A stretch of 64,000 nt of DNA from Ferroacidibacillus organovorans (GCF_001642725.1 NZ_LSUQ01000003.1:62001-126000); one strand, 5' to 3'; positions 8,083-17,182 are shown, numbered from the stretch's first letter. A program made the numbers and translations. The notes: generated from the sequence alone by a model not told the origin.

Positions 8083-9342
8083 GTGCGCATTCTCCACACG
8101 GCAGATTGGCATTTTGGAAAGACGCTTGATGGTCGCGATCGCATCGCAGAACAGCAGCGTGTGATTCGCGAGATGGCTGAGATTTGCCGCGCTGAAGCGA
8201 TCGACGTTGTCCTGATGGCGGGCGACGTGTTTCAGACGGTCAATCCGAGTGCGCAGGCAGAGCAGTTGTACTACGAGGCGCTTGCGTCACTCTCCGATGG
8301 CGGGAAACGCGGTTTGATCGTGATTGCGGGAAATCACGACAACCCGGAGCGTATCGCGGCCGCCCGCCCACTCGCAGAACCGCGCGGCATCACGCTGTTG
8401 GGGCTGCCAAAGAGCGCGGCGGATGCGACGGAGAAACGGAGTGGACAGGCGTATCGCGTGCGCGGCGGGGTGGGGCATTTGGAGTTGGCGCTTCCTGCGA
8501 CGCGCGAAACGCTCATGATGCTCGCGCTGCCGTATCCATCCGAGTCAAGGATCAGCGAGGTACTGTCTGAGGTGCTTGATGAACGTGTGATGCGCGAACA
8601 GTACAATGCTCGCTTGCGGCGCTGGTTTGAAGAGCGCGCAGCGCATTTTCGCGATGACACGGTGAACATCGCGATGAGCCATCTCTATCTCCGCGGGGGC
8701 GTCGAGTCAGAGTCAGAGGTGCAAATTCAAATCGGCGGCGCTTACGCGGTTGACGCCAGCGTTTTTCCCGACACAGCGCAGTATGTGGCGCTCGGGCATC
8801 TTCATCGACCGCAAGATGTGGGCGGCGCGCGCATGCCGATTCGCTATGCCGGGTCACCGCTTGCATACAGTTTTTCAGAGGCGTCGCAAGAGAAATCGGT
8901 CACGATCCTGGAGGTACATCCGGGTCAACCGGCGGTGATCAAAACGGTGCCGCTGCACAGTGGTCGTCCGCTTGTTCGCTGGGTTGCGCCAGAAGGACTT
9001 CGTCAGGTGTACTCGTGGATTGACGAGGGACGGGATCGGGATGCGTATATCGATCTGGCAGTTCACGTCCACAGTGGACTTGAGTTTGAAGAGATTCATC
9101 GCTTGCGAGCGCTGCATGAAGGCATCGTACAGATTCGACCGATTCTTATGCACAACGGATCTGAGCAGATGCTAAAGGATGAAGGGAACCGCGCGACGCG
9201 CTCGCTTGAGGAGCACTTTGCGCAATTCTATTTTGAGCGCAATGGCGTACCGCCGGATGACGCGCTGGTGCGGCTTTTTCTGGCGCTTGCCAGTGAGACG
9301 CGCGACGCCGACAGGATTCAGGAAGGGGAGGCGTCTGCGTGA
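8083..9342 (+). CDS. sbcD: SbcD exonuclease subunit
   Basis: 419 residues. The Mre11-type metallophosphoesterase motifs are in order: ILHTADWHFGK, MAGDVFQ, IAGNHDN, MSHLYL and ALGHLHRPQ. SbcD is the nuclease of the SbcCD complex, which opens hairpins and degrades double-strand ends in an ATP- and Mn-dependent manner. The GTG at 8083 has AAGGGG 8 bases upstream and gives the classic MRILHTADWH start; an in-frame GTG at 8074 lies too close to that site. The last codons overlap the sbcC start by four bases (GTGA). Confidence 0.95.
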   Translation: MRILHTADWHFGKTLDGRDRIAEQQRVIREMAEICRAEAIDVVLMAGDVFQTVNPSAQAEQLYYEALASLSDGGKRGLIVIAGNHDNPERIAAARPLAEPRGITLLGLPKSAADATEKRSGQAYRVRGGVGHLELALPATRETLMMLALPYPSESRISEVLSEVLDERVMREQYNARLRRWFEERAAHFRDDTVNIAMSHLYLRGGVESESEVQIQIGGAYAVDASVFPDTAQYVALGHLHRPQDVGGARMPIRYAGSPLAYSFSEASQEKSVTILEVHPGQPAVIKTVPLHSGRPLVRWVAPEGLRQVYSWIDEGRDRDAYIDLAVHVHSGLEFEEIHRLRALHEGIVQIRPILMHNGSEQMLKDEGNRATRSLEEHFAQFYFERNGVPPDDALVRLFLALASETRDADRIQEGEASA

Positions 9343-12300
9343 GGCCACACTCACTCTCGATACGCGGGTTGCACAGCTTTCGCGAGAAACAGGTGATCGA
9401 TTTTGACGCGCTCACAGAGGCTGGCATGTTCGGGATTTTTGGGCCGACCGGGAGCGGAAAATCATCGATTCTCGACGCGCTGACCCTCGCGCTTTATGGA
9501 AAGATTGAGCGTGCGGGTTCGTCGATTCAAGGCATCGTTCACCAAATGGAAAAACAGATGGAAGTGAATTTCACGTTTTCCATCGGCCGCGCGAGTGACC
9601 AAAAAACCTATCTGGTCGAGCGACTCTATCAGGTGCAAGCGAGCGGCAACGTTCAACTCCACACGTGTCGCCTTTTTGGTTTGGAAAAAGCGGAGGATGG
9701 ACACGTCGGCAAGCTTCCGCTCGCAGAGGGGCGCACCGCGGTTGATGCGCAAGTGCAGCATATTCTTGGGCTGTCGATGCATGATTTTACACGGGCGGTC
9801 GTTCTCCCACAAGGAAAATTCGCGGAATTCCTCCAACTCAAAGGCAGAGAGCGCAATGAGATGACGGAGCGGCTGTTTGGCCTTGAACGGTTTGGTCGAA
9901 ACCTCTTTGATCTGACGAGAGTGCATCTTGGTGAAGAGCAAAACACGTTGGCGCAGCATCAGGCAGCGCAGGCAGAACTCGCGGACGCCACGGCAGAAGC
10001 GGTTGCGGTGGCACAAAAGGAGCGAGTGGACGCCCGCACGACGTTTGATCTGTGCGATGTCGCGTATCGCGAAGCGTGTGTCGCATACGAAAAGGCGCGT
10101 GAACAGTGGCAACTGCAGACGGATTATGCGCAGGCGCGCCGACAGGCTGAGAAACATGAGACGATGGAGAAGTCGATCGATGAATTGCGCGCGACGCTCG
10201 AGAATAGTCGACGCGCAGAGACGATCTGGCCATTGGTGGAAGCGCAAAGCGCAACACGTCAAAGGCAGGATGAGGAAGCGAAGCGATTTGCTGATGGGGA
10301 GCTTCATGAACGGTCGGCGCGTCAGCAGCGCGACGTTTTGGGCCACGCTTTGGAGGAGGCGCGGCTTAAACGTCTGGCCGATGAACCTGAGTGCCTAAAG
10401 CAGCTCGGAGCGCTCGAAGCGGGACGTATAAAAGAAGAAGAGCGTGAAAGCGAAGTGAATCGTCTCGCGCTGTTGCAGAATTTGCGCGCGCACGCATTGC
10501 AAGAGGCAGGGGATGTTCGCGCGCAGGTGCAGGCGCAAGACGAGGCGTGGCAGCGGGATCGGGAGCGCGCAAAGGCGTGCGATGCACAGGAGTTGGCGCA
10601 CCACGTAACCCGCGAGCGCCGCATAGCTGTAGAGCGTGCGGACCGCGCATTTGAGCGCTGGTCTGCGACATCTGCGGCGCTTATGGATGCGATAGAGCAA
10701 CGAGAGCGTGGACAAGCGTACGCTGCGCTTGCCGAGACGGAGTACGAGAAGGAAGAGCGTGCGCGGCAAAAGGTTTTGTTGGAAGTGGAAGCGCTTTTGC
10801 GGCGATTGAATGCGCTACAGGAGAATCTTGCGGAGGAGATTGACGAGCGCGAGATCGAGTTGTGGATCGCTTCCCTGCGCATGAATGGAGAACAACTGCG
10901 CGACGCGGAGGAGCGCTTTGGCGAGGCGCAAAAGCGTGTGCGTCTTCTCGAAGAACAACGCATACAGGTCGTGACTGTTGAGGAATGCACCGCGCGCGAG
11001 GCAGAGCGCGCACGCGCTCTTTACGAAGAGGCGCAGATTGAAAGCACGCAGAGCGCACACGCGGACCGTCGCGCAGTTTTTTCGCAAGCGGCACAGACGC
11101 TGCGCGCCGGGGAACCGTGTCCGGTGTGTGGTTCGCTTCATCACCCCCAGTTAGCGACGAGTGACGAACTCAGGCGAGGGGATGATGAACACGCGAGATG
11201 GGCGGCTGCGCGGACATCTGAGCTTGCTGCGCGCGCGGCATACGAACGCACACGTGACACACATGATCAGGCGCGCCTTGCGATGAATACGGTTGCGGCA
11301 GAAATAAAACTGGTCGCGGCGCACGAAGCGGACTGCGCGCGCGGATGGGAGGAGGCGTGGCGGCGGCTTACAACGTGCTTTGAAGACGGCCGCTCAAACG
11401 CTCATTTTCATCAGGATCTGTTGCGTGCGTTTGCAGGTGGAATTAAAAAGCGCGCCATTGATTTTTTTCGCGACTACGAAACACTTGTGGGAATCTATGA
11501 GGGCATGTGTGAAAAGCGAGTGCACACGCAAAAGGACTTGCGAGACCTGCAAGCTGTGCGAGAAACGCATCAAGAAGCGCTGCGCCAATTCGCCACACGC
11601 TTGGCGACATTGCAAGAGAGACTGTCGCTTGCCAAGACGCGCGTAGAGGAGTTGTCTTTGCGACAGGCAGAAGCGGAGCGCGAGCAGGCAGATGCAGCAA
11701 AACAGTGGGAGTTTTCGGTGCAATCTTTTGACGTACATGTGACACAGGACGTAGCGATGACTGCGGAGTGGATGGAGCGCTTGCGTAAAAGGCTACTGGA
11801 TGATGAGCAACGCTCTGAAAAAGCGCGCCTTGAAGCGGCGGAACTGCGCGCTGGAAACGAGGCGCGTCAGGTGACGCTCGATGCGCTGAGAAAGGAGCTG
11901 GCACTGCGAGAAGCGGCGTGCGAGAGCGCGACAAGCGAAGGTGTCGGCGTAGCGCAACGTGTGGCAAAGCTTGAGCGTGAACTGATCGAACTCACAGGCG
12001 GAATCCCCATCGCCGAGAAAATAGGCGAAGTAAACGCGTTGCTCGCGGCGCTTCGCGAACAGGAAGAGGCCACGCTCCACCGCTTTACGGCAGCGAGCGA
12101 GGCGGCGCAGGCGGCGCAGCGTGCACGCGAGGCGCTTGCGGTTAGACTGAGTCTGGCGAAAGACGATGCGCGCCGCGCGTCGTCTGCATTGGCTGAAGGA
12201 CTAAGAGATATTGGGTTTTGCGATGAGGAGCAGGTGCGGCAGGCGAGACGAACACCGCGCGAGCGCGCGGCGTGGGAGGCAGAAATTCGCACATTTGAGG

Positions 12301-13043
12301 ATGAACGCCTACGCTTGCGTTCGATCGTGGCGGAACTCGCCGCGCAGATGGGAAAAACGATCGTCTCAGAGCAGGCGTGGCAAGAGATCTGCTCGGCGCG
12401 CGACGAAGCGCAGACACGCTTTGAGAACGCGCGGCAAATGAGGATCGAAAAAGAGATCCAGGAGCGCGACACGCTTGTGCGGCATCAGCGCTTTGCGGAA
12501 CTGGATGCGCTGCGCAAAGAGGCGCAGGCGCGCGTGCAGCAATTGGAGTCGCTCAAAGCGCTTTTAACGGGGAATCGGTTTGTTGAGTACATGGCGCGCG
12601 AACAGATGAAACAGGTTGCGGCAGTCGCCACGCAGCGACTGTCCGTACTTACGCGTGGTCGCTATGGGCTTGAACTGGAAGGCGACGGCAGCTTTGTGAT
12701 GCGCGATGATCATCACGGGGGGATGCGGCGCGCTGTCTCCACGCTTTCGGGTGGAGAAACCTTTCTTACTTCGCTGGCGCTGGCGCTTTCGCTCTCTGCG
12801 CAGATTCAACTGCGCGGTCGCCATCCGCTGGAATTTTTCTTTCTCGATGAAGGATTTGGCACGCTTGATCAAGAGCGACTCGACACCGTCATCTCAGCGC
12901 TTGAGCGTCTACACATGGATGAGATGTTCATCGGTCTGATCAGTCACGTCCCCGAGTTGCGCGACCGCATGGTGCGAAGACTGATTGTGACACCAGCTGA
13001 ACCAGCAGGTCGCGGTACGCGCGTGACGCTTGAACGGGCGTAG
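9339..13043 (+). CDS. sbcC: SbcC, SMC-like ATPase subunit of SbcCD
   Basis: 1234 residues. Walker A GPTGSGKSS lies near residue 32. Very long coiled coils follow, rich in Arg, Glu and Ala. A zinc hook CPVC sits at Cys594 and Cys597, and a second coiled coil leads to the C-terminal signature STLSGGETF and Walker B FFFLDEGFGTLD. The hook lies almost exactly mid-protein, as expected for Rad50-type dimers. The ATPase head works with SbcD in hairpin and double-strand break processing. AGGGGAGG precedes the GTG start inside the 3' end of sbcD. It is somewhat longer than many homologues (about 1000-1150), which reflects coiled-coil length. Confidence 0.95.
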   Translation: MRPHSLSIRGLHSFREKQVIDFDALTEAGMFGIFGPTGSGKSSILDALTLALYGKIERAGSSIQGIVHQMEKQMEVNFTFSIGRASDQKTYLVERLYQVQASGNVQLHTCRLFGLEKAEDGHVGKLPLAEGRTAVDAQVQHILGLSMHDFTRAVVLPQGKFAEFLQLKGRERNEMTERLFGLERFGRNLFDLTRVHLGEEQNTLAQHQAAQAELADATAEAVAVAQKERVDARTTFDLCDVAYREACVAYEKAREQWQLQTDYAQARRQAEKHETMEKSIDELRATLENSRRAETIWPLVEAQSATRQRQDEEAKRFADGELHERSARQQRDVLGHALEEARLKRLADEPECLKQLGALEAGRIKEEERESEVNRLALLQNLRAHALQEAGDVRAQVQAQDEAWQRDRERAKACDAQELAHHVTRERRIAVERADRAFERWSATSAALMDAIEQRERGQAYAALAETEYEKEERARQKVLLEVEALLRRLNALQENLAEEIDEREIELWIASLRMNGEQLRDAEERFGEAQKRVRLLEEQRIQVVTVEECTAREAERARALYEEAQIESTQSAHADRRAVFSQAAQTLRAGEPCPVCGSLHHPQLATSDELRRGDDEHARWAAARTSELAARAAYERTRDTHDQARLAMNTVAAEIKLVAAHEADCARGWEEAWRRLTTCFEDGRSNAHFHQDLLRAFAGGIKKRAIDFFRDYETLVGIYEGMCEKRVHTQKDLRDLQAVRETHQEALRQFATRLATLQERLSLAKTRVEELSLRQAEAEREQADAAKQWEFSVQSFDVHVTQDVAMTAEWMERLRKRLLDDEQRSEKARLEAAELRAGNEARQVTLDALRKELALREAACESATSEGVGVAQRVAKLERELIELTGGIPIAEKIGEVNALLAALREQEEATLHRFTAASEAAQAAQRAREALAVRLSLAKDDARRASSALAEGLRDIGFCDEEQVRQARRTPRERAAWEAEIRTFEDERLRLRSIVAELAAQMGKTIVSEQAWQEICSARDEAQTRFENARQMRIEKEIQERDTLVRHQRFAELDALRKEAQARVQQLESLKALLTGNRFVEYMAREQMKQVAAVATQRLSVLTRGRYGLELEGDGSFVMRDDHHGGMRRAVSTLSGGETFLTSLALALSLSAQIQLRGRHPLEFFFLDEGFGTLDQERLDTVISALERLHMDEMFIGLISHVPELRDRMVRRLIVTPAEPAGRGTRVTLERA

Positions 13044-13062
13044 AGCCTGCGCGTCGCAGATG

Positions 13063-13084
13063 CTTTTCATCTCCTTTTCATGTT
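13063..13084 (+). promoter_or_regulatory. 11-bp direct repeat, candidate OmpR-type operator
   Basis: CTTTTCATCTC and CTTTTCATGTT stand head to tail, with the first 8 of 11 bases identical. OmpR/PhoB-class regulators bind direct repeats with an 11-bp period, and one is encoded 1.8 kb downstream. The site is 49 bases before the first secreted-protein gene. This is an inference only. Confidence 0.4.
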
Positions 13085-13132
13085 GCCGTTCCATACTCTG
13101 GGTGTGAGGCAGAAATGAAAGGGGATCTTGAG

Positions 13133-14065
13133 ATGAATAAGAAACGTGTAACGCGTACGATTGCAGCGGTTGGTTTTGCAGGCAGCCTGTTTGGATTGAT
13201 GACCACGGGCGCATTTGCGCAGGAGACAAGCGCCACAAGTTCATTCCAAGCTCGCTATGCACACAATGTTCAAGTGGAAAATACGCTTTTAGCAAAGGCG
13301 CAAGCCGCGATGCCGGGCGGCACTACGTCAACGTACGCAGCTTCGGTTCAATCAATCAACGCGCAGAGCGCGGCGCTCTATAGCGCGTATCAGACGCTTC
13401 TCGCAACGCGCACGGCGATTCCCAAGGCGCCGACCATCAAAACGAATCGCGAACATATGTTGCAAGAGCGAAACCATCTCGAACTCGTGATTAACCAGGA
13501 CAAAAATCACTACAATTACGATCAACACCATCACGCGCGGATCGCAGCGCGGGTTACCGCGAATGATCTTCACCTCGCGCTGTTGCAATTGAATTCTGTG
13601 AATTATCAGTTGGAACATAGGGATACGGCCAGCTCGACGTGGAATGTGCATCCGCTTGACAATGGTGTCACAGCGCTTGAGCAGTCTATTCTTGATTTGC
13701 AAATGTCGGCCATGCACTACACGAATGTGTGGATCGGTCAAGAGCACGCAGCCGCGAGTTCTACTGTACCGGCGAGTGTCTATGGCCTGGCGTACCAATC
13801 GTCAACCGTGACGCTCCCGGCTGTGGGCGCGCCGACGGTGGTTGACGCTGTCGCAGCGCAACCTGTGGTTAAAACGCAGACCGGCGCTGTTCTTCAGAAT
13901 CAGGGCGTATACTCCCTCAGTGGTCCGACGGGCGCGACGGGCGTATCCATTGAGAGCGCAAACGGCACACTCCTGGTTGCACCTGGTGCGACGGCCGGAC
14001 TGTACACGGTGACGTATACGCAGCAAGGCGTCTCTGAAACGGTGCAAGTGAACGTGGCTCCGTAA
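13133..14065 (+). CDS. secreted helical protein A with Ig-like tail, unknown function
   Basis: 310 residues. A signal peptide with a cut after GAFA (about residue 29) leads into a helical region with the motif FQARYAHNVQVENTLLAKAQA. A His cluster (YDQHHHARIA) follows, and the last 65 residues look like a beta-sandwich, ending YTVTYTQQGVSETVQVNV. The short collagen-like GPTGATG is probably incidental. The N-terminal part resembles the next gene, so the two are likely paralogues. Function is not recognised. An in-frame ATG at 13115 exists, but the ATG at 13133 has AAAGGGG at the right distance and starts the signal peptide correctly. The gene lies upstream of a two-component system, which suggests a role in envelope sensing. 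Confidence 0.7.
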   Translation: MNKKRVTRTIAAVGFAGSLFGLMTTGAFAQETSATSSFQARYAHNVQVENTLLAKAQAAMPGGTTSTYAASVQSINAQSAALYSAYQTLLATRTAIPKAPTIKTNREHMLQERNHLELVINQDKNHYNYDQHHHARIAARVTANDLHLALLQLNSVNYQLEHRDTASSTWNVHPLDNGVTALEQSILDLQMSAMHYTNVWIGQEHAAASSTVPASVYGLAYQSSTVTLPAVGAPTVVDAVAAQPVVKTQTGAVLQNQGVYSLSGPTGATGVSIESANGTLLVAPGATAGLYTVTYTQQGVSETVQVNVAP

Positions 14066-14114
14066 GGCGGCAGAAATAGCACATCTTGATAGAGAGCATT
14101 CCATTCTGCTTGAC

Positions 14115-14155
14115 GAGCGCGGTCTTCCTCCCCGTCGACCGCGCTCTTTTCTTTT
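14115..14155 (+). terminator. intrinsic terminator after secreted protein A
   Basis: GAGCGCGGTC (14115-14124) pairs perfectly with GACCGCGCTC (14137-14146), followed by TTTTCTTTT. It separates the first secreted-protein gene from the second. Confidence 0.85.
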
Positions 14156-14185
14156 GGGCTCTTGATCATTACGTCTGTACGATGC

Positions 14186-14215
14186 AAACTTGATAGAATA
14201 GAATAGGATAGAATG
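14186..14215 (+). promoter_or_regulatory. AGAAT-rich promoter region of secreted protein B
   Basis: The stretch AACTTGATAGAATAGAATAG continues as a run of overlapping TAGAAT-like hexamers, any of which could serve as a -10. It lies just after the terminator at 14115-14155 and 20-50 bases before the TTG start. No good -35 was identified. Confidence 0.35.
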
Positions 14216-14233
14216 GTGTGAGGAGGGAGCGCG

Positions 14234-14863
14234 TTGAGGCGAGTATTCTCGGCCCTCATCTTGACTGCGATTCTCCTTATTGGAGGTATAGCGCCAGAGA
14301 TTGCGCAGGCAAAAGATTTGAATGCGGCGTTTCTCGCTCGCTATGAACAAAATGCGCAATTGGAAGCGGTTCTACTTGGCCGTTTACAAGCGGTGCAAAA
14401 CCTTGTGCTGAAATCCCCGAAGATGCAAATTCTTGAAACGCGCGTAAACGATTTGAATGTACAGGCAGCTCAACTCTTTACGGTACAGCAGTATTTGGAA
14501 GGCAACGGATCTGCGTCAGGGTTACAGCAATCACTCGTGACACGGCTGAAGGCGCAAAGCTTTTCGTGGCGAACCCTTCACGCGCAAATGGTATTCGCAT
14601 GGGATCATCTCGGTCGCGGAAAGCGATTTTCAGAGGCGCGCATGCTTGATCGCGCGGCGATCGATTTTGACGCTCAAGCGATCAAAAGGATGGTTGATTT
14701 GCAACATCGGTGTGCGTATCTTTTCTCTCACCACCACGCAGACAAAATGATGGGCTTTCTTGAACATGCGATTGATTCACTGCAACACCAAGCGATCACT
14801 GTGACACAACAAGAAATTCGTCTCACGGAGACGCTTCAGGGGTCTGTTCTTAAAAGGGGTTAA
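14234..14863 (+). CDS. secreted helical protein B, paralogue of protein A
   Basis: 209 residues from a TTG start preceded by AGGAGGGAG. A signal peptide (cut near IAQA, residue 26) is followed by FLARYEQNAQLEAVLLGRLQA. This aligns with FQARYAHNVQVENTLLAKAQA in the upstream gene, and LNVQAAQLF aligns with INAQSAALY. A His cluster FSHHHADKM occurs here as well. The rest is predicted helical, with no domain that I recognise. Size, export and helix content recall CpxP/Spy/ZraP-type accessory proteins of envelope stress systems, but no LTxxQ motif is present, so that is analogy only. It ends four bases before the response regulator gene and is probably in its operon. Confidence 0.65.
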   Translation: MRRVFSALILTAILLIGGIAPEIAQAKDLNAAFLARYEQNAQLEAVLLGRLQAVQNLVLKSPKMQILETRVNDLNVQAAQLFTVQQYLEGNGSASGLQQSLVTRLKAQSFSWRTLHAQMVFAWDHLGRGKRFSEARMLDRAAIDFDAQAIKRMVDLQHRCAYLFSHHHADKMMGFLEHAIDSLQHQAITVTQQEIRLTETLQGSVLKRG

Positions 14864-14867
14864 GTAG

Positions 14868-15563
14868 ATGCGCTTTTTGCTCATCGATGATGAAGAGAAT
14901 CTCGTGAACGCGTTGCGCGCTGTTTTGCGTGAAAAACAGTATGTTTGCGATGTGGCGCTGGATGGAGAAGAAGGACTTGATCTCGCGCGGGCAGGCATCT
15001 ACGATCTGTTGATCGTCGATGTCATGTTGCCGCGTCTTTCTGGCTTTGAACTGGTGAAGACACTGCGCGAAGACGGAGATAAAACGCCGATCTTACTTTT
15101 GACAGCGCGCGCCGCAGAGGATGATCGCGTGACGGGTCTCGACTGCGGGGCGGATGACTATCTCATCAAACCGTTTGGCGTGAATGAACTCATGGCGCGC
15201 ATTCGCGCGCTTACCCGTCGCGTGGGAGAGCTGCGGGGAACGGATCAGATCGCAGTGGGTGATTATTCTCTTGATCTCATTCAACGCCGCGTGGCGTTTC
15301 GGGGTGATTTTCTCGAATTGACACAGCGTGAGTTTCAATTGATGGAGCTTTTTATGCGCAATGCTGGGCGTGTTCTCGCAAAAGACACGCTCTTTGATCG
15401 CGTGTGGGGATTTGACAATGATGTGGATAGCAACGTCGTGGAGGCGTATGTCCATATTTTGCGAAAGAAGCTCGACGCCCAGCGCAAGCGCTTGGCAGGC
15501 GAGAATGTGGGAACAACGATTCAAACCGTTCGCGGCATGGGCTATTTATTCAAGGGGATGTAA
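14868..15563 (+). CDS. OmpR/PhoB-family response regulator
   Basis: 231 residues. The receiver domain has acidic residues Asp7 and Asp8, phospho-acceptor Asp51 in LIVDVMLP, a Thr in LLTARA and Lys in DYLIKPFG. A C-terminal winged helix follows, with LTQREFQLMELFMRNAGRVL and VEAYVHILRKKLD. It would be phosphorylated by the kinase encoded three bases downstream, then bind direct-repeat DNA. The best local candidate is the 11-bp repeat at 13063-13084. AGGGG precedes the ATG. Confidence 0.92.
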   Translation: MRFLLIDDEENLVNALRAVLREKQYVCDVALDGEEGLDLARAGIYDLLIVDVMLPRLSGFELVKTLREDGDKTPILLLTARAAEDDRVTGLDCGADDYLIKPFGVNELMARIRALTRRVGELRGTDQIAVGDYSLDLIQRRVAFRGDFLELTQREFQLMELFMRNAGRVLAKDTLFDRVWGFDNDVDSNVVEAYVHILRKKLDAQRKRLAGENVGTTIQTVRGMGYLFKGM

Positions 15564-15566
15564 TTC

Positions 15567-17072
15567 ATGTTTCAGACCATTCGCATTCGATTGACGGCGA
15601 TGCTGGTCTTGCTCTATCTCATCCTTTATCTGGTGAGCTCTACCGTGATCTACGCGTTGACAGCCAATCTCTCGATCGGGAATTTGGATGCGATTTTGAA
15701 AGAGACGGCGGACCCACTCGCCGCACAGATTGCCGCGACGCTTGATCACGGGTATTTTCCTGAGCAGTTTGTTTCGCTTACCAAAACCGCGTCCATGTAT
15801 CCAAAAGTAACCTCGCTTGTGTTGCGTGACGCGACAGGGGGGATCCTTGCGTCGACGAATCCTACGATTACGAAAGGGTTTGCGTTTGCGGCTACACGTT
15901 CTGCTTCCTATACGTCTCAATACAATACGATAACGGATGGCTATTTTCGCATCTATACCGTTCGGCTGACGACACTTTATCACCAAACTTCTGGCTATTT
16001 GCAGGTTGCACTCGATATGAACTCGATCCAGGGAGCGCTCATGACACTGCGGCGTGTTCTCTTTTTCGTTGGCGCTGCGGGATTTTTTCTTGCGTCGGTT
16101 TCAGGATTCATCATGTCGCGCATCTTTCTTCGCCCAGCGGTGCGCTCTTTTGAACAACAGCAACGTTTTGTGGCTGACGCATCCCACGAATTGCGAACGC
16201 CGATTGCAACACTCCAGCTGCATTTGGAAATGATCAAAGCGCGACAGGATGAACCTATGATTCGCCATCGGGTGTGGATCGACGGTATGGAGCGGGAAGT
16301 TGAGCGTTTGACGCGACTGACGAACCACCTGCTGCTGCTCGCGCGCTCGGATGCAAAACGCGTGATGGCACAGCCGATGAAACTGAATGTGCTAGAACTC
16401 GTGGACGAGATGTGGAATGCTTTTCTTCTCGCGGCAACCGCCAAAGGGCTTTCTCTTGAGATGCAACCGACCCTCGATGAGATGTATGGTGGGATTGAGA
16501 ATGAGAATGAGAATGAGAATGAGGATGAGGATGAGGATGAGGATGAGGATGAGGATGAGGATGAGGATGAGGATGAGGATGAGGATGAGGATGAGGATGA
16601 GGATGAGGATGAGGATGAGGATGAGGATGACGTAGCGAAGGCGATGTCAGCGTATCAGATTCAGGCTGATCCGGAGCGCCTGGAGCAAGTGTTGACGATT
16701 CTGCTCGATAACGCGATTAAATATACAACGCACGGGACTGTGCGGATTTCAATTGAGCGAGAGAGGCACTGGATGGTCATCGCGATTTGCGATACAGGCA
16801 TCGGCATTCGCAAAGAGCAGCAACCGTTTGTGTTTGACCGATTTTTTCGCGCAGATCAGGCGCGCTCTGGCAGCGCGTCGGGGGCAGGGCTTGGATTATC
16901 CATCGCGCATGAAATCGTGCGCGAGCACGGCGGTTGGCTCACGATGAAGAGCGAGCACGGCGTGGGTACGACCTTTTATGTCGCGCTGCCGATTACACAG
17001 CGTGCAAAAAGTAGTTTCAGGAGAGTTCCGCGGCGGGTGTTTGAACTTGATCATCGTGGAAGGAGCATGTGA
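15567..17072 (+). CDS. sensor histidine kinase with a repeat-encoded acidic insert
   Basis: 501 residues. TM1 (about 10-32), an extracytoplasmic sensor (33-150) and TM2 (about 155-178) lead through a short linker, with no clear HAMP, into the DHp domain. The phospho-accepting His207 is in FVADASHELRTP. The ATPase domain has an N box LLDNAIKYT, G1 DTGIGIRKE, F box FDRFFRAD and G2 GAGLGLSIAHEIV. Between DHp and ATPase domain, residues 311-354 are purely (Glu-Asn)4(Glu-Asp)18, encoded by a perfect hexanucleotide array. No related kinase that I know has this insert. Because the unit is six bases, length changes keep the frame and alter only the linker. The partner is the adjacent response regulator. 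Confidence 0.9.
   Translation: MFQTIRIRLTAMLVLLYLILYLVSSTVIYALTANLSIGNLDAILKETADPLAAQIAATLDHGYFPEQFVSLTKTASMYPKVTSLVLRDATGGILASTNPTITKGFAFAATRSASYTSQYNTITDGYFRIYTVRLTTLYHQTSGYLQVALDMNSIQGALMTLRRVLFFVGAAGFFLASVSGFIMSRIFLRPAVRSFEQQQRFVADASHELRTPIATLQLHLEMIKARQDEPMIRHRVWIDGMEREVERLTRLTNHLLLLARSDAKRVMAQPMKLNVLELVDEMWNAFLLAATAKGLSLEMQPTLDEMYGGIENENENENEDEDEDEDEDEDEDEDEDEDEDEDEDEDEDEDEDEDDVAKAMSAYQIQADPERLEQVLTILLDNAIKYTTHGTVRISIERERHWMVIAICDTGIGIRKEQQPFVFDRFFRADQARSGSASGAGLGLSIAHEIVREHGGWLTMKSEHGVGTTFYVALPITQRAKSSFRRVPRRVFELDHRGRSM
16497..16628 (+). repeat. in-frame hexanucleotide array (GAGAAT)4(GAGGAT)18
   Basis: 132 bases made of 22 perfect six-base units: four GAGAAT then eighteen GAGGAT. The array lies within the kinase gene in its reading frame and codes for Glu-Asn then Glu-Asp dipeptides. 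No interruption occurs inside the run. Such arrays change length by replication slippage, so copy number may differ between strains. Assembly from short reads could also miscount it. Confidence 0.97.
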
Positions 17073-17115
17073 TGATGAGAACGCGTCAAGAGTGAGTGAT
17101 TTCCAATTGGATCCA

Positions 17116-17144
17116 TTGCATTTGTAGCTCAAGTCGGATAAAAT
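17116..17144 (+). promoter_or_regulatory. promoter of the c-di-AMP riboswitch transcript
   Basis: A -35 TTGCAT (17116-17121), 17-base spacer and -10 TAAAAT (17139-17144). The transcript would begin just before a perfect 8-bp hairpin (GCAGAGAG...CTCTCTGC, 17149-17170) that would cap the leader. Confidence 0.55.
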
Positions 17145-17182
17145 AATTGCAGAGAGGTAAAGCTCTCTGCTTACAATTGAAA

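Noticed and set aside
10322-10990. 222-residue Ser/Arg-rich minus-strand frame, and other long frames opposite sbcC
   Set aside because: Shadow frames of a GC-rich coiled-coil gene, with biased Ser/Arg composition and no ribosome-binding sites.
16417-16635. Reading frame encoding a long Met-Arg repeat
   Set aside because: Out-of-frame reading of the hexanucleotide array in the kinase gene.
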